Assembly (NCBI GenBank): GCA_963971405.1
Contig: OZ020489.1
Span: forward strand, 1,798,001-1,862,000
Length of the DNA: 64,000 nucleotides
Reading direction: 5' to 3'
DNA from: Psococerastis gibbosa
Lineage: Eukaryota > Arthropoda > Insecta > Psocodea > Psocidae
Shown: one piece after another, positions 23,356 through 34,260 of the stretch
Layout of the letters: each line of letters opens with the position of its first letter
How positions within the stretch are numbered: the stretch's first letter is position 1
Translations under genes and position numbers: made by a program
The notes under the pieces: generated by a model
Database searches by the model: none
Told to the model about the DNA's origin: nothing
The model's input: the letters and a program-made list of their open reading frames with translations, nothing else

Positions 23356-26300
23356 ACAATCAGCCATCGGTGCAGATTGATTTGTCTTCTTGTGCGAACG
23401 CGCCGGACCCCCAGAAACGGTACTACATTAAAGTAGACATGGGTGGGATTCCAGTTATTGGACTTATTGACCCCGGATCGACTCACTCTGTCATCTTAAG
23501 TGAGTATTGGCATGAATTACAAAAAAGGGGACATCACATCCGCGCGGTGTCGGCAAGCGCGACTGTTGCCAATGGGGAAGAAGCCGAAGTAGTCGGGTGT
23601 GTCAAGATCAACCTCATTGTAGAAACGGACGCGGGACCCGCAACTTGGGCAGGAGATTGTTACCTTGTGAAGCGTCTCTCTCATCCTCTAATTGTGGGGA
23701 TGAACACACTGCAAGCCCTCCGAACCGTCATTGACTTCGGACAACATCGAGTAACTCTTCAAGATGGTGCAGCCCCTACTATCATTCGTGCTGACGCTTT
23801 TTCTCTACACTGTGTGGATGAGGTGGACGTCAAGGATGTGACCATTGAAGACCCAAATATTAATGAAATGGAGGAATTCTGCCACCAGGACTTAACACCC
23901 GTTGACAGAGCCGACTTCAATGACTTACTTTGCAAATGGAAACAGCAGTTCCTCACTTCGAGTGGCAAGTGTGACCTCGTAGAGCATCGAATGTACCTGA
24001 AGGAGTTGAATACGGTGCCGGTCAAACAGCGCTACTACCCGATGTCACCACCGGTCCTGGAGATTGTGCATCAGCAGATTAAGAAATTACTAGCAGACGG
24101 CGTCATTGTTCCGTCAGAGTCTGAATGGGCGTCGCCTGTAGTTCCGGTCCGCAAGAAAAACGGCGAGATAAGAGTCTGCGTCGACTACAAACGTGTAAAC
24201 GCCTTGTGTAAATCCAATGCTTTTCCTTTACCCCGGATTCATGAGTCTCTGGACCGTCTGAAAGATGCGTATTTTGTATCTTCGCTTGACCTCCTGTCGG
24301 GCTATCATCAAATCCGCGTAGCGGATGACACCAGACCTTTAACAGCTTTTATAGTACCCAATATGGGTCTTTTTGAACATGCCTATGCACCTTTCGGGCT
24401 TAGTACGATGCCCGCGACATTCCAGAGTCTGATGCAGCGAGTACTTCGCGAAGCTCAAGAGTTTACAATCGTATACCTAGATGATGTTTTAATATTTTCC
24501 CGTACCGCGGAACTACATAAGAAACATTTAGAAATAGTTTTCCGACTCCTCCGTCAAGCCAACTTAAAGGTAAATTGGACAAAGTCCACGTTCGTCCGAT
24601 CTGAGCTCATCTACCTCGGATATCGTGTGGGAGGAGGCATACTACAAGTCTCCGAAGACAAGGTCGTCGCGATCAGAAATTATCCAAGACCAACGTCTGT
24701 AAAGGCCGTCCGCGCCTACCTAGGAATGGTGGGATGGTTTAGGCGTTTCATTCCGAGTTTTTCCGAGACTGCCGCCCCGTTGAACCAGCTGCTACATAAA
24801 GATACCCGTTTTGAATGGACTGAGCAACGGGAATCTGCCTTTCAGAAGTTGAAGGATTGCCTTACGTCTTATCCTGTCTTGCGCTGTCCTGACTTCTCTA
24901 AACCATTTCAGATTCACTGTGATTCTTCGGACATTGCAGTTGGAGCTGTGCTGATCCAAGAAGAAGACGGAGTGCCCTACGCCGTCGCATATACATCGAA
25001 AACGTTATCCAGTAGCCAGCGTAATTACAGTACGACAGAAAAGGAGTTGTTGGCGGTACTACATGCGGTCACTACCTGGTCTTTCTACATCTGGGGAACG
25101 CGATTCACCTGTGTGACGGATCACCTGGCTTTGAAATGGATCCGAAACATTCCTAACCCGAGCGGACGTCTGGCCCGTTGGTTAGTTACTCTAAACCAGT
25201 TCGACATGGAGATCCTCCATAAGAAGGGTTCCACTCATGTTGTTCCTGACTGCTTGTCACGAATGCAGCCTTCCACCGTCATTTCCGCCTTGACGGGAAT
25301 TACTGCGCCTTTACCCGACTTTAGTACCATTACGGATCCATGGTACCTCGCCTTACGTAAGAAGATAGAACAGAATCCTACTCATTTCCCGCAGTTTCAT
25401 CTTACTCCCACATCCATTTTCAAATCCGTTCGAGATCGACTTACCAAAACCGATGATCTTAAGTTACTTGTACCATCCGAGTTTCGAGAGGAGCTGATTA
25501 AGCAGCATCACTCGTCATTACCGTCTGGCCATCTCGGAATCAATCGCACTCTCCGTCGCATCGCTGAGAACCATTACTGGCCAAGAATGGCCCGAGATGT
25601 GCGCCTCGCCGTTCGCCGATGTCTGGATTGTCAACGCCATAAACCACGCAATACCACGCCTCATGGGCACATGCAGGTGCACCCGCCATCACTCAAACCA
25701 TTTCGACTTCTGACTTGCGACTTAGTGGGACCATTACCCCGCAGTCGCGGTGGCCATCGTTATATCTGTGTCTTCATTGACTCGTGCACAAAGTGGAGTA
25801 TAGGAGTCCCATTGAAATCTGCGACTTCGAAGACTGTCGAAGACGCCCTGTTCAATCATGTTATCATGCATCATGGAGTACCGGAGATCATACTGGTGGA
25901 TAATGGATCACAATTTACTAGTAGGCGATTTAAACAATTCTGTGAAGACCACCATATCAAAATACATTTCTGTCCGCGTTATTATCCACAAAGTAACCCA
26001 ACTGAAAGATATAATCAGACAATCAAGACCGCGCTGGCTATTTACGCTAAGGATAATCACCAGCTTTGGCATTTACATTTACCATTTGTTCTGTTTGCTC
26101 TTAGAACGTCGGTAAGTGAAGCAACGGGTTTTTCTCCATCCAAGCTAGTCTATGGCAGAGAACTGCGCTCCTTTTATGAGTTGGCTGCAACTACTGATAA
26201 TTCTGATTTAATGCCATTTGATCCTGTCACCTATAATGGCACTTTGACCACTAATCTTGACGCTCTCTATCAACGGGTACGATCCACCGTAAGGAGGGCT

Positions 26301-26552
26301 AAACAACGACAGGCGGCACGTTATAATTTGCGAAGGAAAGATGTGACCTATCAACCGGGAGAACTAGTGTTTAAGGAAGATTTTCACCAATCTAGTGCTA
26401 TTGATAAGAAAACAGCCAAATTTTATCCACGATGGGAGGGACCATTCATTATAAAAACAGTGCTTTCGCCAACGCAGTATGAACTGCAACGCATGAATGG
26501 TACTTTGGCTGGACGTTGGCATGTGTCTCACTTGAAATCTGTGTTGACCTAG
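23166..26552 (+). CDS. pol: Pol polyprotein: protease, reverse transcriptase, RNase H, integrase
   Basis: This is an open frame of about 1,128 codons in the -1 frame relative to gag and overlapping its end. Family members make such a Pol by -1 ribosomal frameshifting, so the true N-terminus is set by the shift and not by a start codon. Residue positions count from 23166. The aspartic protease has DPGSTHS near 102. The reverse transcriptase has LDLLSGYHQI and the catalytic YLDD near 437. RNase H follows with HCDSS near 585 and TDHLALKW. The integrase has an HHCC zinc domain near 780-825 and a DD35E core with D near 852, D near 912 and E near 947. A GPF-type segment (RWEGPFIIK) follows towards the C-terminus, with no clear chromodomain. 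Protease-RT-RNaseH-integrase order places it in Ty3/gypsy and not Ty1/copia. Confidence 0.95.
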   Translation: MPPVWTSGTRLPNHFSSILLSLWQDGSPIQPLYMPATEVKQPRGRGEAGDHDPRNRTTSPTTVNNQPSVQIDLSSCANAPDPQKRYYIKVDMGGIPVIGLIDPGSTHSVILSEYWHELQKRGHHIRAVSASATVANGEEAEVVGCVKINLIVETDAGPATWAGDCYLVKRLSHPLIVGMNTLQALRTVIDFGQHRVTLQDGAAPTIIRADAFSLHCVDEVDVKDVTIEDPNINEMEEFCHQDLTPVDRADFNDLLCKWKQQFLTSSGKCDLVEHRMYLKELNTVPVKQRYYPMSPPVLEIVHQQIKKLLADGVIVPSESEWASPVVPVRKKNGEIRVCVDYKRVNALCKSNAFPLPRIHESLDRLKDAYFVSSLDLLSGYHQIRVADDTRPLTAFIVPNMGLFEHAYAPFGLSTMPATFQSLMQRVLREAQEFTIVYLDDVLIFSRTAELHKKHLEIVFRLLRQANLKVNWTKSTFVRSELIYLGYRVGGGILQVSEDKVVAIRNYPRPTSVKAVRAYLGMVGWFRRFIPSFSETAAPLNQLLHKDTRFEWTEQRESAFQKLKDCLTSYPVLRCPDFSKPFQIHCDSSDIAVGAVLIQEEDGVPYAVAYTSKTLSSSQRNYSTTEKELLAVLHAVTTWSFYIWGTRFTCVTDHLALKWIRNIPNPSGRLARWLVTLNQFDMEILHKKGSTHVVPDCLSRMQPSTVISALTGITAPLPDFSTITDPWYLALRKKIEQNPTHFPQFHLTPTSIFKSVRDRLTKTDDLKLLVPSEFREELIKQHHSSLPSGHLGINRTLRRIAENHYWPRMARDVRLAVRRCLDCQRHKPRNTTPHGHMQVHPPSLKPFRLLTCDLVGPLPRSRGGHRYICVFIDSCTKWSIGVPLKSATSKTVEDALFNHVIMHHGVPEIILVDNGSQFTSRRFKQFCEDHHIKIHFCPRYYPQSNPTERYNQTIKTALAIYAKDNHQLWHLHLPFVLFALRTSVSEATGFSPSKLVYGRELRSFYELAATTDNSDLMPFDPVTYNGTLTTNLDALYQRVRSTVRRAKQRQAARYNLRRKDVTYQPGELVFKEDFHQSSAIDKKTAKFYPRWEGPFIIKTVLSPTQYELQRMNGTLAGRWHVSHLKSVLT

Positions 26553-27445
26553 ACTATAATATCGTGGGTTCGACTGTGTATTGTTGTGTACTTAAAATAG
26601 TATATGAAAGAAAGAGGGGGTGTACCCTACATATTTTTTTGCTTGTTTTAGTTGTCGTCCCGGAGGTGATTAATAGTTAGTGAGTTTAGTACGACGTTGA
26701 ATAGGAATGTCCTGGTTGTTTGAGTTTTGAGTACTCCTGGACGTATTAAATTTTGGAAAATGATTCGTGAATCGTTAATGGGGGGTGAGCTTTCTATCCT
26801 TCCATGTCGATTTGCATTGGAGAATGAGGTTGAAAAGACCATGTTTGGATACCTTCTGTTCTGAGTTTGGTTTTTGGTATAGTTAGTGGATTGATCAATA
26901 ATTGGGTGGGAGTTTGTTTTCGAGTGTTTGATTTATGAGTGTGTGTGAACTCCCCAATGTGTAATTTTTTTACGGAGGGTGGTCCGCTATGACCTTTTGA
27001 GGGCGATCCTAATGCTATCGCGAGATGCTTAGTATCGACGTTTTACGTTCTGGAACTCCCTTCTGTACTCTGTTACGATGGGATAGTCCGGTCTTTTTGG
27101 GACCGCGAAGTCCCATACCATATCTCCTCAGCTGTTCTTCTTTCTCTCTGCTCCTACAGATGGCGCCCAATCCGTGGATGGATGTTGTATGAATGGGATA
27201 CGAATGGTGTATGATTGGTTTTTCCCTCTTCTGTAGCGAGGTTACCCGTCAGTGGATCGGTTAAGATGTTCTTTAGGTTTTAACCGCTCAAAGGTCTCGT
27301 ACTGGCTCAGGCTAGTGTAGATCCCTTCCCGTTGTTCCGTTCTTTTCTTCTCTGTTTTTCTGGGGATCTTTGGTTCGTGTGGTGTTGACTTCTTGGGGGC
27401 GATGGGGGCTTTTCTCTCGTTTGCTTTCCTAACGAGTGTAGGTTT
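26553..27445 (+). other. Non-coding 3' region of the gypsy element
   Basis: About 900 bp between pol and the polypurine tract. It is somewhat richer in G and T than the flanks and has no envelope-like frame, signal peptide or membrane segment. Its role is unknown. Confidence 0.6.
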
Positions 27446-27469
27446 GAAAAAAAATGGGGGGGGGGAAGA
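27446..27469 (+). promoter_or_regulatory. Probable polypurine tract
   Basis: A purine stretch (GAAAAAAAATGGGGGGGGGG then AAGA, with one T) ends seven bases before the right LTR. Plus-strand priming is the role known for this position. The small gap to the LTR is slightly unusual. Confidence 0.6.
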
Positions 27470-27476
27470 CCCTTGT

Positions 27477-28303
27477 TGTAGCGTGCAACCCTACCTTTTT
27501 ATATGTGTATCCAGTTTACTGGATATACTAAATCTTAATATTACGATTACATATCTTCTTATTATTATTTATTAAATTTTTTCAATTTATTTATTTATTT
27601 GTAAATCCGCCATATTTGTTTTGTTCAATTAACCAACCTCCAAATAAACATCATCGGTTTAAAATAAATTAATTTTTTCTATCTTTTATTATTATTCACA
27701 ATTTAATTATCGCCAGATCTTTTAAAATCACAAAATCATAAAGTATCTATTATTATTTATTTCTATTTATTAATAAAAATACTTTTATTATTATTATTAT
27801 TACTTTAAAAAAGTTTTTGACGAGAGGTTGGCGGCCGGTTGAATTTGCGGTGGCTTGTTAGAAAATGTTACGAGAAAGGATGGCCGAGAATTTCTTATAA
27901 CCCGATTTGGATTTTAAAAAAAGAAAAAAAAGAAATGAGATTTTAAAGAAGGAAGAAGTCATAAGGATGATGGCTGGCAGGAGTTGTGGTGGCATGGATT
28001 TGATTTCGACGATGATGGGCTAAACCCCACCCGGAAGGGGGTGTTCGGACTCCGCTCCCTCCTCAGCCCAGACAATGTGACGATTTAGGATTGAGCCATG
28101 AGGTGATCGCTTACTTTTTATTTATTGGAGACGCTTATTGGCCACGCTACTACAGGTGCTCTATTTTTCTATATCTTAGGGTTTCATAATTCTATCAAGA
28201 ATATAATTTCTGTTAATTAATTCTTGTTGTAATTATTTCACAACATTCATTCCTCGATCCTACAGCCTCCTAAAGAACCCTAAGCCGGGGAGAAAACGCA
28301 ACA
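27477..28303 (+). repeat. 3' LTR, 827 bp
   Basis: It has the same length and ends as 20191-21017 and reads as identical by eye. It is followed by AAAATTAG. Confidence 0.93.
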
Positions 28304-29661
28304 AAAATTAGAATTCAAGAGAAAACTGCGCAATTAATGGCTGCTATTGTAGAGAACGTAGTTATTACAAAATCATAAAACCCAGCAGCTCGGCATTATT
28401 GCGAGGGGGGAGGGAGCTAGGTTTCGCACCATTTCACTTAGAACGAGCTCTCTATTGAATTTCGCAGGTTGAATGTGGCCCAGAAATAGGCGGGGGCGGG
28501 GAACAATAAAAATTATTGGCTCGGGAAATGCCAGCGAGCAGTGGATGCTTTGTTTCTCCGGGAAAGCGGTTTATGTGCCATTTTAACATTGGTGGCAAAT
28601 TTATGTTGCATGCCCGGCACATGTTACTTTATGCTCGATTTTATACACAACACTACGCATGCAGGATTGTACCTCGAGCAAGTTCTTATAGGTTGGAACA
28701 TTTACATTTTCAGAAACTAGCCCACCTGTACAGGCTGTTTCAGGTGAACGGTGACAGACTTCTAGGGCGTGTTCCCCGTTAATTTTGGAGCAAAAACAAC
28801 CCACATATTGCGATACCGAAAATGCACCGCCAGGGCTAAGGGTGAAATGTGTGGAAATCCAGCCACGCTGAAATATGCATTAGCACATAACAGATCCGGC
28901 AACTGAGTGGCTCCATACTGTGACGGCTCTTCTATACTGCCCGGCTCTGGAGACACTGGACCAGGGTACATCTCAACCGATTTTCAAGGCTCCATAGCTT
29001 TTGGAGTTGGCTAAAGGAGAGATTGCGACTACCATACTGGATATGAAGCAGCCGCCAAACTATGATGGCCCACAACAGAAGGTGGTCTTCCTGATAGATT
29101 TGCCAGGTAGCAATATGCGCACCTGCCACCAACAAAGCTACAGACAGCACTAAAACTCTACTCAGTCGGTCAAAAGTGTCCATGCTCATAGAAGCTGGGT
29201 GGCACATTACATCACAACGGATTCCAAGCCACGTTGCGGTGTGCTGATGAACTGGTGAAAGAAGGAACACCACTTCAGCAACCAGTCTGCTTTTAATCAT
29301 TTCCATCCGCCAAATCTGCAATCAGTCGATCCATCAGGATCTTCCCCTAAGAAGCGTACCCCCTATATTCGACGAACCAACACACCCACCTACCTAACTG
29401 TCCAGCTCTGATACGTGTCCCACTGATGGAGATCAACGGCTCCGTAGAGACGTCGTCTCCCTTAGTCCCTTACCTCTATACTGGTCTGCACGTCACCAAA
29501 GCAATGAATAACCTGTCAAGGGTGAGCGTTGGCTAGTATGGCTAAGTAAATAAGTACGAACTGAACCTTTGGAACGCAACCATCGGTTTTAGGTAAGATA
29601 GATTTTTTATATTATTAATTGCCTGTAGCTATATTATACACGATGGAAAATACAACAGAAC
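28304..29661. other. Unrecognised intergenic DNA
   Basis: No gene is recognised. A 129-residue minus-strand frame (28932-29321) has no domain similarity that I can see. The sequence at 29540-29556 (GGCTAAGTAAATAAGTAC) resembles the TAAG-rich tract near 11165 and may be an old retroposon tail. Confidence 0.4.
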
Positions 29662-29815
29662 CAAGGCCGTAGCCAAGGGGGGGGGGGTCCCCCCGCCCCG
29701 AAACGACACTTGACGCTTGACACTAGATAGAATTGGATTTTGAGAGGAAAAATAAAAACTACTACTCCAATCAAATTTCTGAAACCCCCCGAAAAAAATC
29801 CTGGCTACGGCCTTG
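29662..29815. mobile_element. hAT-like MITE, 154 bp
   Basis: Terminal inverted repeats CAAGGCCGTAGCCAAGG and CCTGGCTACGGCCTTG bound it. The flanking octamers AACAGAAC and AACAGAAT match at seven of eight bases, an 8-bp target duplication typical of hAT. The inside has a G run and a C run near the ends and no coding capacity. The duplication is nearly intact, so the copy is moderately young. Confidence 0.8.
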
Positions 29816-30590
29816 AACAGAATTTTTCAAAAACGTAGCTGGCTTGTCTGTGCAGAGACATTCATCGCAAGTATACAGGTACATAAAACATTATGTGTAA
29901 ATGACATATTGTAGGTCTGTATACCTGTATGACAGCACCAGCTGTATTTCAACTTAAGGCGAAATTGCCAGCTCATATTTCTACTGCTGAAAAAAAATAT
30001 TTCTACAGTTTCCAGTTTCCACCCTGCAGTTACGTAAGAGCAATTAACTGAACTATAAATACGGCTATTCGCAATAAATCACTAGTTCTGCGCACAATAC
30101 CTGTTAAAAATAGGGCCAGACTTAAAATAAATTGGGCATTGGGAGAAAGACAATGGTTGTGGTGATTGTATGGTAATTTGGCCGTGCACTGAAGATCGGA
30201 ATCGAAATGTCACGAAATTGGCCAAAAACAAGTTTCGGCAACATTTGAATAAAATAGTCAACCTCAACATCGTGGATCATCGCAAAATAAAGTCATTCGC
30301 CTTCAATAACATGCAATGTAAAGTAAAGTTAGCGGCACAGTTTATACTCGCAGTTTCATCTGCAATATGTTTAGGCAAGGCCTTTTTAGATATATTCATA
30401 TAGCTTTCTTATTTATACATACTATTATATATACAGTATATAATTATGTGCCAAAACCCAGCACATGACAGCAGTGGCACAGCATACAAGTCAGCATTCG
30501 TGACTAAAGACACAACACTGAGCAAGCAGCCGTGACCCAGCCAGCTCCGGCATGGAAAAGGCAGTAGTTGTCGCACTTCGTAGCTATTAC
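29816..30590. other. Unrecognised intergenic DNA
   Basis: AT-rich sequence without a recognisable gene or repeat. The frames are short. Confidence 0.4.
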
Positions 30591-31778
30591 ATTGGCGTAA
30601 AAAATAGGGAGTCCTGGGCTTAGCAGGATTTCTGCTGACAAATACGTTATGGAGGCTAAAGGCATAGTATCCACAATAATGAAAGGGAAATTAATTCTTA
30701 GTAGGCTTTTTTTACATGGAAAAAATCAACAAATGGACCAAGCACTTTCACAAAAAATATATTACTCGAAATGCTTAAAACCCCAATACTTCACAGCTAT
30801 TTTTTTTCCAAATTTTTCTCCGGGGGAGACCCCCGGGCCCCCTCAATGGTAGGTTTATTCATCGTTATAAAATCTCAATGCAAACATTGGCGTAAATAGG
30901 GGGGTCCTGGGCTAAGCCCCCCCCCCCCCAGGATTTCTGTTGACAAAGACGTTATGGAGGCTAAAGGCATAGTATCCACAATAATGAAAGGGAAATTAAT
31001 TCTTAGTAGGCTTTTTTTACATGGAAAAAATCAACAAATGGACCAAGCACTTTCACAAAAAATATATTACTCGAAATGCTTAAAACCCCAATACTTCACA
31101 GCTATTTTTTTTCCAAATTTTTCTCCGGGGGAGACCCCCGGGCCCCCTCAATGGTCGGTTTATTCATCGTTATAATATCTCAATATTGTACTCCTTGCAA
31201 ACATTGGCGTAGATCGGTTGGTCCTGGGCTAAGCCCTCCCCCCCCCCCCCCCAGGATTTCTGGTGACAAAGACGTTATGAAGGCGAAAGGCCTAGTACTC
31301 ACAATAACGAATGGGAAATTAATTCTTGGTATGCTTATTTCACATGAATGACATCATGAAAAAAATCAACATATTGACCAAGTACTTTCACAAAAATATA
31401 TTACTCAAAATGCTTCAAACCCCAATATTTCAGACCGATTTTTTTCAAAAATTTTCTTCGGTGGAGACCCCCGGGCCCCCCTCAGTGGTAGGTTTATTCG
31501 TCGGTAAAAACTGTATTGCCTACAAAATGCGTAAAACCTCCCTAATTTGGGCCTATTCATCAATTTGTTTTTCTTCGGGGGAGACCCCCGCCCCCCCCCT
31601 TACTCCAGGGTAGAATATTCGTAAAACCACACTGATTTGAGCCCATTTATCAATTTTTTTTCTCCAGGGTATAATATGCCTAAAGCCTCACTAATTTGGG
31701 CCCATTTATCGATTTTTTTTCTCTTGTCTTGGGGTCCTAAAGCCCCCCTCCCCAGAAATTTTTTGAATTTACGCCAAT
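30591..31778 (+). repeat. TIR-bounded tandem array of about 300-bp units
   Basis: Units start at ATTGGCGTA at 30591, 30886 and 31203 (spacings 295 and 317). The first two are nearly identical over most of their length. The third is clearly diverged and is followed by three shorter units of about 70-80 bp (near 31530, 31610, 31677; each with CTAATTTGGGCC or a close variant). Every main unit holds GGGGGAGACCCCCGGGCCCC. The array closes with AATTTACGCCAAT at 31766-31778, the inverse of the opening ATTGGCGTAAA. It looks like a non-autonomous TIR element whose interior has expanded in tandem. Frames repeated across units are by-products. Confidence 0.8.
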
Positions 31779-31892
31779 GAGCTATTATCAAGTATGTTTT
31801 AGTGTTAGGAATTATAAGGGCGTTTTTTAAAAAGACATTTTTAGTTTTTAGAAATTTAACTTTAATTATATATTGTAGTAGTATAGTACAAT
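31779..31892. other. Short AT-rich spacer
   Basis: No feature is seen between the tandem array and the next repeat fragment. Confidence 0.4.
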
Positions 31893-32127
31893 AGTATAAG
31901 GCAACTTTGTGATTGTCTATATTTTCGATTTCGAGATTTCAGTGGATTTACACATTTTCAGATCAAAGGAACCAATAAAGTGCATTTTAAAATATGTCTG
32001 ACTGTCTGTCTATTCGTTAATTTATGGGCGACCTACTCGATGGATTTTGATGAAACTTGACATAAAGTTTCACAATAATTATACCTCAGGACAATTTTTT
32101 TATTTTGGGCTAACTCAATTGTGGGAG
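31893..32127 (-). repeat. Old fragment of the 850-bp dispersed repeat, minus orientation
   Basis: It contains the diverged 3' third of the family: AACTTTGTGATTG, TTTCGATTTCGAGATTTCAG, GTCTGACTGTCTGTCTATTC, GATTTTGATGAAACTTGACA and GGGCTAACTCAATTGTGGG, in the order expected on the minus strand. The terminal 15-bp inverted repeat is lost. Confidence 0.65.
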
Positions 32128-32215
32128 TTGTGCCTTCGGTCTATACTACGTGAAAACTTGAACGAGTGGCACAAACAGTCTATATTACAATTTCTCATGA
32201 AACCATTAATAAGTG

Positions 32216-32262
32216 AATAAGACGATACCCTGGATAGGTATAGATCGTGGGTTCGAATCTGC
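32216..32262 (+). repeat. tRNA-like fragment
   Basis: AATAAGACGATACCC...GTATAGATCGTGGG followed by a good B box (GGTTCGAATCT) matches the anticodon-to-T-arm part of the tRNA-like sequence at 1671-1742, with the anticodon stem changed on both sides (ATACC/GGTAT). No acceptor stem or flanking arm is visible. The compensated stem change suggests a related tRNA-like lineage and not a simple decayed copy. Confidence 0.45.
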
Positions 32263-33664
32263 AATTATTTGAAATAATACAAGTCAAATACGGAACAGGT
32301 ACGAGACGTGGGGCTTTGTTTATAAAATGGATATTCAACGATCCCGTGGCTGGAGACCGTTATCAACATGGCTGCTAGTGTAGCCTGCACAAGATAAGTA
32401 CGCAATTCGGCGGGGAAATAGCCTGCACAAGCTAACAACTAAACTACAGAGTTTTTGACCGGGTCCAGGTATCCGCTTTACTATGCTGCAATGTGTAAGA
32501 CTTTGATATTTTTTGCGTTGGTACTTATCTCTGATAGTTGGCTTATGGTTACAGGGTGCCTCGTAAGGCATACTATGACTCCCGCCACTCCAGTTCTAAT
32601 ATATTTCCATGTATTCAACGCTCAACGGTTAAGGCCACAACACTCTGGTTTGGCCTTAAAGGCAAACAGTCCAGTCACAATGTCGTTAGTCTACATTATT
32701 GACATCAGGCAATACTGTCGGCACATAACTTTATCAATGGAACAATAGCCCATCATTTGGTTTTATTATTTATAAAACTGGGGCGAACCTGGCTGGGCCG
32801 TGAGCGAAAAATTGTAGCTTAAAAATTAGCCACTTAAAACAAATGTAATTTTAACAGAGTCAAGTTCGGGCCTAAATCAAACAATAAATGACTGTCTCAC
32901 GCCTAAGTCCATGCAAACAGCGCGCAATTAGTTTCAATGATGGCACCGGGAGCAAGAAGGGCCTACGGGCGGCCTGCGGGTAGGTAGTTAGGCCCTTTTG
33001 GGAGCGCGGGCCCCCCACATTTGTCAACATTAAACAAGAAGCGGAGGTTGTAAAACTCCCATCACCCGCGCTCCGTCCACTCTATTTGCATTCCAAATTT
33101 TTACTCGCCCTCCTTTTTGGGTTTGTTGTAAGTGGAAGTAAAAACCTGCTGCTGTATAGTGAACACGGCGAAAACTATTTACGTATAACGATAGAGATGG
33201 CGACAATGCGCACATGTGCCTGTTTTACCTGAAAGCGTGCTTCTGAACGATTCGTCAACAAGTAGAGTCGACGTCGTCAGTGACACAGGACACTGTACAA
33301 TTCAACAATTTTGCTACTGACAAAACGATTGGAACCTTCCAAGAGCTGAAGCGAACTGCGAGGACCGGACAGAATGGCGAAGAAGATCCGAGACTGCTGA
33401 AAGCAGAAGGCTAATAAGAGATAGGGCGTATTCGAATAATGTCTGCTAAGACAAAACTGAGTTAAATGGTGCTTGTAACACATACCAGCATTGGCGGAAA
33501 ATCTCAAAAAGTCTGGGGGGTTAAGCCCCTAATAAAATTTAAAAAAAAAAACAGTAAAAAAACTGTAAATCTTCCAGAAGCCTCGCCCTTCACCCCTAAT
33601 TCTCATTAAAACTAAAAACTAAAAATGTCCTGTCAAGTTCACGAAAGATTATAATAGCAATCCT
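32263..33664. other. Unrecognised intergenic DNA
   Basis: No gene is recognised. A moderately GC-rich patch spans about 32940-33250. Near 33488 the motif ATTGGCGGAAAATCTC, followed by GGGGGGTTAAGCCCC, looks like one end of a GGCGTAA-type TIR element. Confidence 0.35.
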
Positions 33665-34260
33665 CAGTGGCGTAACCAGGGCCGGCCCGTGGGTTCGCAA
33701 GGCCAGGAGCGAGAGGCCCCCCGCAAGGGCAGGTCCAGGACAGATTTTCGGGGGGGGGGGGGGCATTCCGGCAAAAGTGGGTGTAGCCTACAAAGCCAAA
33801 TTATTTTTTAGCGATTGTGCAATTGGTGTGTTTGTTAGCGAAACAAGGCCCATTAATTTACAGTGCCTTACTTGAATAACCCATGCGCCTGATGCAGAGA
33901 GATACCAATGGGGCGTCCGGGGGTGTCCCCGAGGAAAAATCTAAAATATAAGGGCAAAATAGTGGGGTTTAACGCATTTTAACAGCAGTAATAATGCTTA
34001 TTCATATTTTGGAAGGGATTGTACCCATTTTGATAGTAGTAACGTTTAGATTTCACTGACGATGAAAATAGCTGGACAAGGGGGCCGGGGTGAATTTTTT
34101 TGAAAAATATCCCTGAAATATTGAGTTTTACGCGTTTTTAGAGCAGTAACAGTTAGATATTAAAGGCGAAGAATATACTCTAAGCAATGGGGGCCCGGAG
34201 AATTTCTTCGAGATAATTGGCTAGATTTTACAGACGAAGATTTTGTTAAGACTTGAGTTA
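33665..34260 (+). mobile_element. Fragments of hAT-like elements
   Basis: CAGTGGCGTAACCAGGGCC at 33665 is a typical hAT-type terminus, but no matching right end is found. From about 33910 to 34240 the sequence repeats modules related, in inverse orientation, to the array at 30.6-31.8 kb (CCGGGGGTGTCCCCGAGGAA, and TGGGGTTTAACGCATTTT). Limits are approximate. Confidence 0.4.

Larger units (their letters stand above)
20191..28303 (+). mobile_element. Ty3/gypsy LTR retrotransposon, looks whole
   Basis: An 8.1-kb element has two 827-bp LTRs (TGTAG...CAACA), a primer-binding region just after the left LTR, gag, pol in the order protease, reverse transcriptase, RNase H, integrase (the Metaviridae order), and a purine tract before the right LTR. 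The flanks share AAAA, consistent with a short target duplication, although the A-rich site makes this ambiguous. The LTRs read as identical, so the insertion is young. No envelope-like frame lies after pol; 924 bp of apparently non-coding DNA separates pol from the right LTR. The clade within Ty3/gypsy was not determined. Insertion is into unrecognised AT-rich DNA about 480 bp beyond a Helitron-like end. Confidence 0.95.

Noticed and set aside
25858-26115. Plus-strand 85-residue frame inside pol
   Set aside because: It is an out-of-frame shadow of the integrase region.
28932-29321. Minus-strand frame of 129 residues with hydrophobic stretches
   Set aside because: No domain or conserved context; composition alone does not support a gene.
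29330-29560. Possible second LINE 3' end with TAAG-rich tail
   Set aside because: A short open frame ends before a TAAG-like tract, but no reverse-transcriptase motif could be read.
30649-31613. Repeated frames with near-identical products (EAKGIVSTIMKGKLILSRLF)
   Set aside because: They are copies of the tandem DNA repeat and contain no protein motif.
30591-31778. Possible CRISPR-like array
   Set aside because: Units are about 300 bp with no short repeat-spacer alternation, and the DNA is eukaryotic.
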